64,000 nucleotides of DNA from Chryseobacterium sediminis (GCF_008386505.1 NZ_VUNZ01000003.1:248001-312000), one strand, 5' to 3'; positions 52,798 to 61,279 are shown, counted from the first letter of the stretch. Numbers and translations are program-made. Notes: a model not told the origin generated them from the letters alone.

Positions 52798-53526
52798 ATG
52801 ATTGCAATTTTAAAGAAAGAACTTTGGAGTTACTTTGGAAACTGGAGCGCATGGGTGATTATTGCCGCTTTCAGTTTGATAGCAACTCTTTTCCTGTTCT
52901 TTTTCGACAACGATTCTAATATTTTTGAGATCGGAATGGCCTCGCTTCAGAGCTATTTCGTATTGGTTCCATGGCTGCTGATGTTTATCATTCCGGCCCT
53001 TTCTATGAAAACTTTTGCGGAAGAACAGCAAACGGGAACATTAAACTGGCTTTTTTCACAGCCGTTAAAAGTTTCGGAACTTGTAACCGGAAAATTCCTT
53101 TCTGTATGGATTGTTGGGGTTTTATGCCTTATTCCTTCACTCATTTACCTTTATACAGTATATGTGCTGGGAGTTCCTGCAGGAAATATTGACCTTGGAA
53201 TGACCTTTGGGAGTTACTTTGGGCTCATTATTTTAATTGCGGCCTTTGCTGCGGTGGGAATTTTGGCTTCTTCGCTGTCACAAAATCAGATTATGGCTTA
53301 TCTGTTGGGCGTTTTCATGTGCTTTATCATGTATTTCGGAATCGAACAGCTGGCAAGCTATAAACTATTGGGAGGAGCAGATTTTATCCTTCAGAATATA
53401 GGCTTCTATCAGCATTTCTTAGGCTTTACAAGAGGGCTTATTGATTTTAAGGATGTAGCATATTTTGTTCTTGTCATCGGTGCTTCATTAGTATTGTCTA
53501 ATCATTTTATAAACAAAAAGAAGTAG
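52798..53526 (+). CDS. gldF: Gliding-motility ABC transporter permease GldF
   Basis: This membrane protein of about 242 residues starts at ATG 52798 (MIAILKKELWSYFGNW); an in-frame TTG at 52759 would only add a non-conserved tail. Six helices and the pattern FAEEQQTGTLNWLFSQPLKVSELVTGKFLS are typical of ABC-2 permeases of the GldF type. With GldG and the ATPase GldA it forms a transporter needed for gliding in Flavobacterium, though it is also kept in non-gliding relatives. The ATPase gene is not in the window. Confidence 0.93.
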   Translation: MIAILKKELWSYFGNWSAWVIIAAFSLIATLFLFFFDNDSNIFEIGMASLQSYFVLVPWLLMFIIPALSMKTFAEEQQTGTLNWLFSQPLKVSELVTGKFLSVWIVGVLCLIPSLIYLYTVYVLGVPAGNIDLGMTFGSYFGLIILIAAFAAVGILASSLSQNQIMAYLLGVFMCFIMYFGIEQLASYKLLGGADFILQNIGFYQHFLGFTRGLIDFKDVAYFVLVIGASLVLSNHFINKKK

Positions 53527-53530
53527 AATT

Positions 53531-55201
53531 ATGAAGAAGATCAATGCTAAATCTCCACTGGGAATTTTCTTATTTGCCATTGTTCCATTGGTAATTATCC
53601 TGACGTATTCGGGAATCAGATTAGACTTAACAAAAGAAAAAAGATACACACTTTCTGATAACACCATCAAAGTACTGGAGTCTGTTAAAAAGCCTCTGAC
53701 TGTTGAAGTGTATCTGGAAGGAGATTTTCCGGCAAGTTTCAAACAGCTTCAGAGCGAAACGAAATTCATGCTGGAGGAATTCAGAAAAATTAATCCGAAG
53801 ATCGATTTTAAATTCATCGATCCGATTAAAACAAAAATGTCTCAGGACACCCTGATGGCAATGGGAATGCAGCCGTCTATTCTTCCTGATGTAAAAGACG
53901 GAAAGATTTCACAGATCACCCTTTTCCCTTACGCTGTAATCAAACATGGAAATGACGGTGTTTCTATACCATTGGTAGTACAACAGGCAGGAATTGATGC
54001 CGATCAGCAGCTGACAAGATCTATCGAAGGACTGGAATATAATCTTGTTTCTAATATTAAAAATATTGCAGCAGCAAAGAGAAAGAAAATCGGGATTCTG
54101 GTCAACCATGATGAATTGAATCCTGATGAGTTCCAGGGATTTGTACAGCTGGCTATGGAAAACTATGATGCGGGACCTATTATTCCTAAAAATCAGACTG
54201 AACTTTCATTGGAAGATATTCCTTTATTGAAGCAGATGAGCGCTTTGGTAATTGCAAAACCAAGAAAAGCTTTTACAGATAATGAAAAAGTAATTCTTGA
54301 CCAGTACATCATGAATGGAGGAAAGACACTTTGGATGATTGATGCGGTAAATGCTGAGATGGATACCTTAACAAGATCCAAAAAAGTAATGCCTTTCCCT
54401 GTAGACATCAATATGACGGACTTCTTTTTTAATTACGGGTTGAGAATTAATCCTGCTTTGGTAAAAGACGTTAAAAAGTTTGCCCTATTAAGGCTTGTAA
54501 CAGGTGAAGTAAGTGGAAATCCTCAATACACAAGCTTGCCTTGGCCTTATTATCCGCTTGGAATTGCTGAAAATAATAATCCGGTTACAAAAAATATTAA
54601 CCCAGTAAAATTTGAATTCCCAACTTCTATTGATACTTTAGGAGGACGAAAGAATATCAAAACAAAAGTTCTTTTTGAATCCAGTGAAAGAACATTGCTG
54701 AAACAGGTTCCGAACTATGTAGATCTGAAAGAAATTGCAAGCGTAGACAGTCTTGGGCAAATGGAAAAACCAAGTACACCGAAGATCTTCGCAGTAGCAT
54801 TGGAAGGGAAATTTAATTCTGCTTACGCGTCTAGAATTGAAAGAAAATCTTACCCTGGATTCAAAGCATCCAGTCCGGAAAATAAAATGATCGTTATCGC
54901 AGACGGAGATGTGGGACGAAACAAAGTGATCAAAGGAAAACCACTTCCGCTAGGAGTTGATCTGTTGACGAATGAACAGTTTGGAAACGAACAATTCCTT
55001 AGAAATGCGCTGGATTATCTGTTAGATGACAGCAATCTGATGGAACTGAGAAACAGAAATATCGAAGAAAGACTTCTTGACAGACAAAGAATTACTGAAG
55101 AGAAAACTACATGGCAGTGGCTGAACTTATTGCTTCCACTGGCAATTATCGGCCTTATAGGAGGATTGTTCTTCTGGCTGAGGAAAAAGAAATTTGGATA
55201 A
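53531..55201 (+). CDS. gldG: Gliding-motility ABC transporter substrate-binding/membrane protein GldG
   Basis: This 556-residue protein has an N-terminal helix (LGIFLFAIVPLVIILTYSG), a long periplasmic part of the GldG/DUF4350-like type (about 30-520: RLDLTKEKRYTLSDNTIKVL, DQYIMNGGKTLWMIDAVN) and a C-terminal helix (WLNLLLPLAIIGLIGGLFFWL). It starts 4 nt after gldF stops, so translation is coupled. GldF-GldG probably act with an unlinked GldA. A hairpin terminator follows. Confidence 0.94.
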   Translation: MKKINAKSPLGIFLFAIVPLVIILTYSGIRLDLTKEKRYTLSDNTIKVLESVKKPLTVEVYLEGDFPASFKQLQSETKFMLEEFRKINPKIDFKFIDPIKTKMSQDTLMAMGMQPSILPDVKDGKISQITLFPYAVIKHGNDGVSIPLVVQQAGIDADQQLTRSIEGLEYNLVSNIKNIAAAKRKKIGILVNHDELNPDEFQGFVQLAMENYDAGPIIPKNQTELSLEDIPLLKQMSALVIAKPRKAFTDNEKVILDQYIMNGGKTLWMIDAVNAEMDTLTRSKKVMPFPVDINMTDFFFNYGLRINPALVKDVKKFALLRLVTGEVSGNPQYTSLPWPYYPLGIAENNNPVTKNINPVKFEFPTSIDTLGGRKNIKTKVLFESSERTLLKQVPNYVDLKEIASVDSLGQMEKPSTPKIFAVALEGKFNSAYASRIERKSYPGFKASSPENKMIVIADGDVGRNKVIKGKPLPLGVDLLTNEQFGNEQFLRNALDYLLDDSNLMELRNRNIEERLLDRQRITEEKTTWQWLNLLLPLAIIGLIGGLFFWLRKKKFG

Positions 55202-55204
55202 AAT

Positions 55205-55238
55205 AAAAAAGAGAAATCGTAAGGTTTCTCTTTTTTAT
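55205..55238 (+). terminator. Terminator of gldG
   Basis: AAAAAAGAGAAA/TTTCTCTTTTTT form a stem with a short GC-containing top. Confidence 0.85.
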
Positions 55239-55447
55239 TTTCTATTATAGCTGTAAGATGTAACCACTTATTGGAGTGATGAAAAGCTTTCACTGAAATT
55301 ACTTAATGAAATATTTCAGTATAATCAATCATGTATCAGAATATCTAGGGATTAGACACATCGAGCAGATTGGTATTTGTACCTTTGGGTTAAAAAAAAA
55401 TGAACTCTATTTCATTTAATAATTCTGATGTAAAAGAAGAATATAAG

Positions 55448-56086
55448 TTATTGCTGATAGGCTTCTTTGGGAAGTAGGGCTGCTGTTCTGTAATAACCGA
55501 TGTCGGTGGCTATCTGTGCCTGAAGGTCCTGGAAAGTGTCATAATCATAATGAACCCAGTTTTCTTCATTGTCGGGATCCGGTGTTTTGTCTACAGCCAG
55601 TTCCAGTTTTCCGTCTTCCTGATAGCTGCACTCTATTGCGGCATATTTTTCACCGTTTCCATCATTGGTATACCAACATTTTATTGTCCTTTCAAGCTGC
55701 GGCTCATGCGTTTCATTATCGATGACTTGAGAACAGATAAAGTTTTCAGGATCGTCCGTTTTGAAAACAGTTTTAGAAATCAGAGGGAGATCATCTACAG
55801 ATAAGGAATACAGTTTATTGGTAGAAATAATAAATCCGTCGGCAGTTTCTTTTTTTTCAATATCAAAAAAATCAGATTTTTCCTTCAGGTAATTTACTAC
55901 CTGTGTTTCGTCTTCTTCGTCACTTAGAAAATAATTGATGTTGTAAACACTGTCTTCGTTGATGAATTCAATTTCTTTCAGGAAATCGGAACCTTCCTCA
56001 TAATAATACAGATGATATTCGTTTAGCTTCACAGCTTTACTTTTAGAGATAATTTCTCCAAAAATGTTTTTGTACACTTTTCTCAT
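55448..56086 (-). CDS. Hypothetical protein
   Basis: This 212-residue, strongly acidic protein (many Glu and Asp, for example SDEEDETQ and DKTPDPDNEENW) has no signal peptide or membrane helix, so it should be cytoplasmic. Predicted beta-rich stretches, such as YAAIECSYQEDGKLELAV, suggest an immunity or SUKH-like fold at most. I do not recognise a family. It is followed at 56197 by a DUF4268 gene on the same strand, but the 110-nt gap argues against a tight operon. Confidence 0.7.
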   Translation of the reverse strand: MRKVYKNIFGEIISKSKAVKLNEYHLYYYEEGSDFLKEIEFINEDSVYNINYFLSDEEDETQVVNYLKEKSDFFDIEKKETADGFIISTNKLYSLSVDDLPLISKTVFKTDDPENFICSQVIDNETHEPQLERTIKCWYTNDGNGEKYAAIECSYQEDGKLELAVDKTPDPDNEENWVHYDYDTFQDLQAQIATDIGYYRTAALLPKEAYQQ

Positions 56087-56196
56087 TTTTAATCACGTTA
56101 TTTAGTTTCATCTATTAGTTTAAGTGGTATCGCAAAGATAAGTTTTCTTTTTTATCTAAGCCTGAGGTGTAAAATAGTATTTATTTCGTAAGTATT

Positions 56197-56625
56197 TTAT
56201 ATGTCCTTTATAAAATCCTCATATTCATAGTAAAATCGTTCAAAACCGTCCATTTTGTCCACGAAAAATTCAAAAATTTCTTGCCATGTATTTTTGTTAA
56301 AAATGGAAACATTATGTTTTTCAACCCATATTCTGCTGATAATCTTGCCATTATCAAGAGTGAAATATTCTTCTTTGTAAAAATCTCCAATGAAATCCTT
56401 TAAAATATCTTCCAAAGACCAGATCTTTTCGTAGTAAGCATTTCTGAAGATTTCATCTTTCATTTCGATATCCAGAGAAACTTCTGCTTTTTTATTGTCG
56501 GCAGAAAATTTAAATGCCATGTCCTTGATTTTGGTATCATAAAGAATCCATTTTCTGGGAAATGATCTTCCAAAAGCTGTCCAAAATTCCTTTTTTAATT
56601 GCTGTGCCTCTTGTTTACTGAACAT
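56197..56625 (-). CDS. DUF4268 domain protein
   Basis: This protein of about 142 residues starts at ATG 56625 (MFSKQEAQQLKKEFWTAFG). The frame is open upstream to 56736 but that part is a hydrophobic non-conserved tail. The body matches DUF4268: GRSFPRKWILYDTKIKDMAFKF, AEVSLDIEMKD, IWVEKHNVSIFNKNTWQEIFEFFVDKM. Members are often appended to restriction-like or DNA-binding proteins, but this is the stand-alone Bacteroidota form with unknown function. Confidence 0.8.
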   Translation of the reverse strand: MFSKQEAQQLKKEFWTAFGRSFPRKWILYDTKIKDMAFKFSADNKKAEVSLDIEMKDEIFRNAYYEKIWSLEDILKDFIGDFYKEEYFTLDNGKIISRIWVEKHNVSIFNKNTWQEIFEFFVDKMDGFERFYYEYEDFIKDI

Positions 56626-56785
56626 ACGGCAAACATAATGATTTAATAGGAGAAAGGCAAAAATGTGGTACTGAAACCGTAAAATTACGGATAAGCCGGA
56701 TGAGTAAAAATACATAAATAAAGACTCAGATTTCAAATTTATCTGTTCACCTGTCTGCCCTTTTTCAAATGTTAAACAATTTTCT

Positions 56786-56793
56786 TATTTTTG
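56786..56793 (+). promoter_or_regulatory. -7 box (TATTTTTG) of the Rrf2 gene, suggesting a nearly leaderless mRNA
   Basis: This perfect TAnnTTTG has its final G at 56793, only 5 nt before the ATG at 56799. It also rules against the longer start at 56769. Confidence 0.55.
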
Positions 56794-56798
56794 CTGTA

Positions 56799-57206
56799 AT
56801 GCTTTCAAAAAAATCTCAATATGCGTTTAAGGCGCTTTCATATCTTGTAGAAAAAAGAAATGAAGGCCCAATTCTTATTTCTGAAATCGCGGAACACAAA
56901 AAGATTCCTTTAAAGTTTTTAGAAAATATCCTGCTTGAACTCAAAAAAGCTGAAATTCTTGACAGTAAAAAAGGAAAGGGTGGAGGATATTTTCTGAAGG
57001 AAAAGCCTGAAAATGTGAAACTGGCCAAAATCATTCGTCTTGTAAACGGACCTATTGCAATGCTTCCTTGTGTAAGTCTGAATTTTTATGAAAAATGTGA
57101 CGACTGCAATGAAGATCACTGCGGCCTTCATGATGTACTGATAGAGGTTCGGGATGCTTCACTGAATATTCTCGAGAAAAAAACTTTAATGGATCTGGTC
57201 GACTGA
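56799..57206 (+). CDS. Rrf2-family transcriptional regulator with four cysteines
   Basis: This protein of about 135 residues starts at ATG 56799 (MLSKKSQYAFKALSYL). The N-terminal winged helix ISEIAEHKKIPLKFLENILLELKKAEIL and the KGGGYFL wing are typical of Rrf2. Four cysteines cluster at residues 91, 100, 103 and 108 (LPCVSL, EKCDDC, DHCGL). This pattern suits an Fe-S or other metal site, although the spacing differs from IscR. Rrf2 proteins sense Fe-S status, nitric oxide or cysteine. It lies just upstream of a 63-residue ORF and a TSUP transporter, and a link to sulfur is inferred. Confidence 0.9.
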   Translation: MLSKKSQYAFKALSYLVEKRNEGPILISEIAEHKKIPLKFLENILLELKKAEILDSKKGKGGGYFLKEKPENVKLAKIIRLVNGPIAMLPCVSLNFYEKCDDCNEDHCGLHDVLIEVRDASLNILEKKTLMDLVD

Positions 57207-57294
57207 CCTGGTCCTTTTTTTTGAATTAATAGTCTACTTTTTTTGTAGGATAAATATTTTATCAGATATTTGCAGTACTTCAAATGAATAAACT

Positions 57295-57486
57295 ATGATT
57301 TCAAAAGAAGAGGCAAACCAATTACAAAAGCTTACACTCTCCATGACTGCAGTGCATTCGGATGCTGCATATAGTATATCTGATAATATTTCCTTGTACA
57401 GAAGTGCAGAAAACATACGATCGTTAAGTGTCTTTATTTTCGATGTGACAGATAATCAAGAAGTACAGACTAAAACGGTTTTTTAA
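57295..57486 (+). CDS. Small hypothetical protein upstream of a TSUP transporter
   Basis: This 63-residue soluble protein (MISKEEANQLQKLTLSMTAV...) stops 1 nt before the TSUP ATG at 57488, an arrangement that strongly suggests coupled translation. A GATATTTG about 20 nt upstream is a weak -7 box. Composition is ordinary, with no signal, Cys cluster or helix of note. The middle SDNISLYRSAENIRSL segment is amphipathic. No family is recognised; it could be a small regulator or accessory subunit. Confidence 0.6.
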   Translation: MISKEEANQLQKLTLSMTAVHSDAAYSISDNISLYRSAENIRSLSVFIFDVTDNQEVQTKTVF

Positions 57487-57487
57487 T

Positions 57488-58375
57488 ATGGTAATTTCAA
57501 GAAAAATTCAGGTAAGGCTTAATGTCCTTTTTGTGACGGCTGTTATTATATCTATTGCTGTTTTTTCAATGTATGAACTGGGTTACCTGGAAGAATTGCA
57601 GACTATTCTGGCAAAAGATAATTACATTTTTTACTGGATGCTTTTGGTAGGGGTTTTTGCAGAAATTGTAGCAGGATCAATGGGAATGGGGTATGGAGTA
57701 ATTTGTACTACTACACTTATGCTTTTAAATATTCCGCCCCATATTGTAAGTGCAAGTATCCATTCCGCGGAAAGTTTTACAACGGCTGCGGGAAGCCTCA
57801 GCCATATCAGATTGAAAAATGTAAGTAAAAGCTTGGTGAAGAAACTTGCAGTTCCGGCGGTTATCGGGGCTGTAATTGGTGCAGTAAGTCTTACTTACCT
57901 TGGAGAATATTATGCGAAAATTACCAAAACACTGATCGCTTTTTATACTTTATATCTCGGGATTCAGATTTTATCGAATGCTTTTAAAGAAAAACAAAGT
58001 AAAGCATTGAAAAGAAAAACCAATCTTACCAGACTGGGAGTGATAGGAGGTTTTATAGACTCTTTTGCAGGAGGAGGATGGGGGCCTCTGGTAACCGGAA
58101 CTTTGATTAAGAATGCCTTTACCCCAAGATTTGCCGTAGGAAGCTCTACCGTAGCCAAATTTATCCTTACCATAACGGCCGCTGTTACTTTTTTCTTTAC
58201 CCTCGGAATCCAGCACTGGAATATCATTCTTGGCCTTTTGATTGGCGGAATTATTACTGCACCTTTTTCAGCGATGCTTACTGCAAAGCTTCCAGTGAAG
58301 AAAATGTTTGTGATTATCGGAACATTGGTGATTGTGATGAGTTCTATAACTATTTATAAATCAGTTTTTAATTAA
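57488..58375 (+). CDS. TSUP-family (TauE/SafE) sulfur-compound transporter
   Basis: This 295-residue membrane protein has eight or so helices. The two family half-motifs are GVFAEIVAGSMGMGYGVICTT (about 55-75) and GGFIDSFAGGGWGPLVTGTLI (about 185-205). It starts right after the 63-residue ORF and behind an Rrf2 regulator. The longer N-terminal helix (residues 10-28) sets it apart from the TSUP protein at 29264. The substrate is probably sulfite, sulfate or a sulfonate, judged from family and context. Confidence 0.9.
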   Translation: MVISRKIQVRLNVLFVTAVIISIAVFSMYELGYLEELQTILAKDNYIFYWMLLVGVFAEIVAGSMGMGYGVICTTTLMLLNIPPHIVSASIHSAESFTTAAGSLSHIRLKNVSKSLVKKLAVPAVIGAVIGAVSLTYLGEYYAKITKTLIAFYTLYLGIQILSNAFKEKQSKALKRKTNLTRLGVIGGFIDSFAGGGWGPLVTGTLIKNAFTPRFAVGSSTVAKFILTITAAVTFFFTLGIQHWNIILGLLIGGIITAPFSAMLTAKLPVKKMFVIIGTLVIVMSSITIYKSVFN

Positions 58376-58463
58376 AAATTATGCTTTATATTAAAAAATA
58401 AAGGGCTTAAAAGGATATTCGGTTTTGAAAATATTTTACTTTTACATCACTAAATATTAGAAC

Positions 58464-58754
58464 ATGAATTTACATATCATTGCACTTTTTAAGTTTAATG
58501 AAAATTATCTGATGGATGCCGTAGAGCTGTTTCAGAACCTTGTGAAAGAAACAAGAAAAGAAGAAGGCTGTCTGCAGTATGACCTTATTGAAGATAAAGA
58601 TAATAAAGGAACTTTCTTCCTGATTGAGCTTTGGGAAAGCGTAGAACATCACAACAGACATAATGGTCAGGACCACCTTTTGGATTTCCGTAAAGATGCT
58701 TCCAAAATCATGGAGAGTTCAGCAGAAGTTTATAAAGGATTTAAGATATATTAA
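58464..58754 (+). CDS. Antibiotic-biosynthesis-monooxygenase-domain protein
   Basis: This 96-residue ABM-fold protein has the pattern NLHIIALFKFNENYLMDAVELFQNLVKETRKEEGCLQYDL, then FFLIELWESVEHHNRHNGQDHLLDF. The ferredoxin-like dimer resembles putative quinol monooxygenases (YgiN type) and some haem-degrading enzymes; the residues for haem degradation (Asn, Trp, His triad) are not clearly placed. It lies 88 nt after the TSUP gene and may share its transcript. A terminator follows. Confidence 0.85.
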   Translation: MNLHIIALFKFNENYLMDAVELFQNLVKETRKEEGCLQYDLIEDKDNKGTFFLIELWESVEHHNRHNGQDHLLDFRKDASKIMESSAEVYKGFKIY

Positions 58755-58819
58755 TTTTAAAGAATTAAGAGATTAAGAGATTTTAGGCTTAAAAATTTTC
58801 TTGATTTTCTTAAAAGAAT

Positions 58820-58856
58820 AAAAGGCGGTTTCAATAGTTTGAAACCGCCTTTTTAT
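58820..58856. terminator. Bidirectional terminator after the ABM gene
   Basis: AAAGGCGGTTTCAA/TTGAAACCGCCTTT form a stem (58821-58852) with a 4-nt loop and flanking A and T runs. Confidence 0.9.
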
Positions 58857-58889
58857 TAGAAAAAATAGAAAGTATTAAAATAAAATTGT

Positions 58890-60182
58890 TTATTTCACGA
58901 TAAGCTTTTTCGTTTCAGAATGCCCGCCGTAAGTAATTTTTACAAGGTAATTTCCTGAGGTAAGGGTAGAAAGATTCAGATCCTGTTTGTAGAATCCTGC
59001 TTGATTCGTAAGTTCAGCAGAATATACCTTTTTACCGGTAAGATCATAGACTTCTACATTTCCTTTGTTGCTTGCTTTTTCTTTAACATCAAAAAGAACC
59101 GTTACTTTTTTATCAGCCGTTGCCGGGTTAGGGTAGATACCGAAAGATGCCTTTTTCCCAACTTCAGTAATGCCTAATGTTTCAGTAATCTTCTTGTATT
59201 TGAAATACATATTTCCTGTACTTGCTCCACCGTTTGTAGTGAAGTACATTCTATAGTAATCATTTCCTTTTTTGACGTAGTATACCACATCACTTTTTAC
59301 CGTTCCGATGCCTTTCCATGAGTGTCCTACAGTAGTAATAGCTGATGAGAAACTTGCATTGGCAGGGATTGTGTAAGCTGTTGTTGCCTGTGTTTCCGGC
59401 TGTACCATTGCCACTTTGATGTTTGGGCTTTGGATGGCTCCGGAAAGCGGATACATCTGTACCCCCATGTAGAATGTATAATATTTTGTGAATACGAAGT
59501 CCCATGCAGTTCTTGATGGTTCCAGACTCGGAACTTTTGCTCCGGTATCAAATGAGAAATAGTTGAAATAAGAATCATCTGTTCCGTTAGCGAGGGTTCT
59601 CGTTTCTGTAGCTCCCCATGAAGTGCCATTCCATTTTGAATATTTAAAAGTATATCCTGCAAAGGCATCTTCAATGGCAAATTTGATGTATGTTCCTGAA
59701 GGGTATTTTAAAACAAAAATAGCTTTCCCCTGAATGTGGTGGTTCACCGGATTGTAAACTCCCCATCCTGTTGAAGGAATATTAGGGTTTGGAGAGGTTA
59801 CCGGACCTTGTTCAAAAGCCCCCTGGCTCCAGTCTGTGGTCTGATCCGGGTTATAAAGAGGGTCTCCCCATGAAGCTTCATTACTGATGCTGATATTATC
59901 CCAGTCTGCTAAATTGGTTGAAGCGGTGAATACTTCAATATCTTTTGCATCATTTATTCTTGATCCAAATGCATAGTTTGAATTTCTATAAAAAGCAACA
60001 TCCCAGGTATTGGCAGGCTGAGAAACCATGTTGCCATCTGCAAGGTCTACAAAAACTCTGTTTTGGTATCCGCTTCCCATTGTCATATTTACCTGTGAGT
60101 ATCCCATTGCATCAGTTTGTGCCAAAACAGTCTGCTGAACAGACATTGCCAATACTGAAGCCAATAATAGTTTTGTTTTCAT
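58890..60182 (-). CDS. T9SS-exported HmuY-like (double-domain) protein
   Basis: This 430-residue protein has a signal peptide (LLLASVLAMSVQQTVLAQ) and two related halves that look like HmuY, the Bacteroidota haem-binding fold. The first runs from NTWDVAFYRNSNYAFGSRI to KYPSGTYIKFAIEDAFAGYTFKYSKW. The second runs from RTAWDFVFTKYYTFYMG to YYVKKGNDYYRMYFTTNGG with MYFKYKKI. The final 80 residues (SFGIYPNPATADKKVTVLF...GNYLVKITYGG) are a T9SS sorting domain. It is probably surface-exposed or released and captures haem. A 55-bp element shared with the next gene lies just upstream. The HmuY assignment is by pattern only. Confidence 0.8.
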   Translation of the reverse strand: MKTKLLLASVLAMSVQQTVLAQTDAMGYSQVNMTMGSGYQNRVFVDLADGNMVSQPANTWDVAFYRNSNYAFGSRINDAKDIEVFTASTNLADWDNISISNEASWGDPLYNPDQTTDWSQGAFEQGPVTSPNPNIPSTGWGVYNPVNHHIQGKAIFVLKYPSGTYIKFAIEDAFAGYTFKYSKWNGTSWGATETRTLANGTDDSYFNYFSFDTGAKVPSLEPSRTAWDFVFTKYYTFYMGVQMYPLSGAIQSPNIKVAMVQPETQATTAYTIPANASFSSAITTVGHSWKGIGTVKSDVVYYVKKGNDYYRMYFTTNGGASTGNMYFKYKKITETLGITEVGKKASFGIYPNPATADKKVTVLFDVKEKASNKGNVEVYDLTGKKVYSAELTNQAGFYKQDLNLSTLTSGNYLVKITYGGHSETKKLIVK

Positions 60183-60200
60183 AACTTATTTTTTAAATCC

Positions 60201-60255
60201 TTATTTAGAATGATTCCACAAAAGTATATAATTATTTTTAATGAGTCTAAATAAA
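60201..60255. promoter_or_regulatory. 55-bp shared operator/promoter element, copy A
   Basis: It begins TTATTTAGAATGATTCC and ends AATGAGTCTAAATAAA. It aligns with 61195-61249 with three differences in 55. The element contains a minus-strand -7 box, TACTTTTG (60226 to 60219), for the gene ending at 58890. The outer TTATTTAGA and TCTAAATAA are inverted, as in a repressor dyad. A Fur-type iron repressor is a guess. Confidence 0.7.
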
Positions 60256-60319
60256 AACATGATTTTTATCGTGTTTTTATTTTAATTATACTTTGACTAA
60301 GAAAAAATAAGAGCATAGA

Positions 60320-60349
60320 AAAGCCGGAAGGAATGATCCCGCCGGCTTT
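60320..60349 (-). terminator. Terminator of the second T9SS gene
   Basis: AAAGCCGG/CCGGCTTT form a stem with a 14-nt loop, 28 nt after the stop at 60378 (minus strand). Confidence 0.65.
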
Positions 60350-60377
60350 AAAAAGGTAGATAATAGTCTAATAAACC

Positions 60378-61184
60378 TTATTTCTTGATGAATTTTGTTT
60401 GAATCGTTTTTCCTTCGGAAGTTTCAACATTCATATAGTAAACTCCTGTTTGAAGAGTACTGATATCAAAAATTTGTCCGTTTGGTTTTCCTTCTATTGC
60501 TTTCTGTCCTGCAGCAGAGTAAATGCTGATGTTTTTAAGATCTTTTTTTGATTTAAATTCCAATGCAGTCTGATCAGAGTTTAATGCAAATCTGAAATTT
60601 TCCGTTGCTTTATTACTGTCATTTACCCCTAAAGAAGCTGTCGTATTATAAACTACATTGTCAACCTGGATCGCAACGTGTGTAGCTGTAGGAGTGAATT
60701 TAAATACAATGTATGACCCTGTAGATGCCGGAATATTTACGCTGATATTCTGAACTGTACCAATAACCGATACATTAACAGGGCCTCCAACAGGAACAAA
60801 TGTTGACATGTCCGCAGGATTGGAAGCTACTCCTATCTGAATACTTCCCGGACCAGGAGATGGAGAAACTAGAGTAGTATCAAAAGTCAATGTTTTATTT
60901 CCGGTTGGCGTTTCAATTTGTGGCGAAATCAGATATGAAGAACCTGTCGCATTATTTCCTGCATACGACTGAACAAACCTGTTAGAGTCGCCTGCTACAA
61001 TCATTCTTGGAGGTACAGGAGGAAATTCTCCGGTTATTGGAGCAACAATGGCAGACCATCCAAACTGAGGGAAGGTTGTATTCCCGGCAGTGAAACTATT
61101 GAAATTTTCATTGATGTTAGATACCTGAGCATTCGCTGTTAAGGCTGTAAACATCAGAGTTCCTAAAAGTAATTTTAATTTCAT
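60378..61184 (-). CDS. T9SS-exported adhesin-like protein
   Basis: This 268-residue protein has a signal peptide (LLLGTLMFTALTANAQ). A beta-sandwich domain resembles choice-of-anchor J/cleaved-adhesin modules (ENFNSFTAGNTTFPQFGWSAI, SYLISPQIETPTGNKTLTFD, VAIQVDNVVY). The last 75 residues are a T9SS sorting domain (LEFKSKKDLKNISIYSAAG...TGVYYMNVETSEG). The gene shares its upstream 55-bp element with the neighbouring HmuY-like gene and faces the TonB receptor. A role in haem or ligand capture is inferred from that context, not from the domain. Confidence 0.8.
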   Translation of the reverse strand: MKLKLLLGTLMFTALTANAQVSNINENFNSFTAGNTTFPQFGWSAIVAPITGEFPPVPPRMIVAGDSNRFVQSYAGNNATGSSYLISPQIETPTGNKTLTFDTTLVSPSPGPGSIQIGVASNPADMSTFVPVGGPVNVSVIGTVQNISVNIPASTGSYIVFKFTPTATHVAIQVDNVVYNTTASLGVNDSNKATENFRFALNSDQTALEFKSKKDLKNISIYSAAGQKAIEGKPNGQIFDISTLQTGVYYMNVETSEGKTIQTKFIKK

Positions 61185-61194
61185 GAGATTATTT

Positions 61195-61249
61195 TTATTT
61201 AGAATTATTCCACAAAAATATATATTTATTTTTAATGAGTCTAAATAAA
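61195..61249. promoter_or_regulatory. 55-bp shared operator/promoter element, copy B (divergent)
   Basis: This is the second copy of the 60201 element. It lies between the T9SS gene (minus, ATG 61184) and the TonB receptor (plus, ATG 61280). It carries a minus-strand -7 box, TATTTTTG (61220 to 61213), and its right arm ends 4 nt before the plus-strand -7 box at 61254. One bound protein could control both directions. Confidence 0.7.
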
Positions 61250-61253
61250 GTTT

Positions 61254-61261
61254 TATATTTG
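61254..61261 (+). promoter_or_regulatory. -7 box (TATATTTG) of the TonB receptor gene
   Basis: This perfect TAnnTTTG lies 18 nt before the ATG at 61280. It supports that start rather than the upstream in-frame ATG at 61235. Confidence 0.6.
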
Positions 61262-61279
61262 TCGAAAATTTGTACCCTT

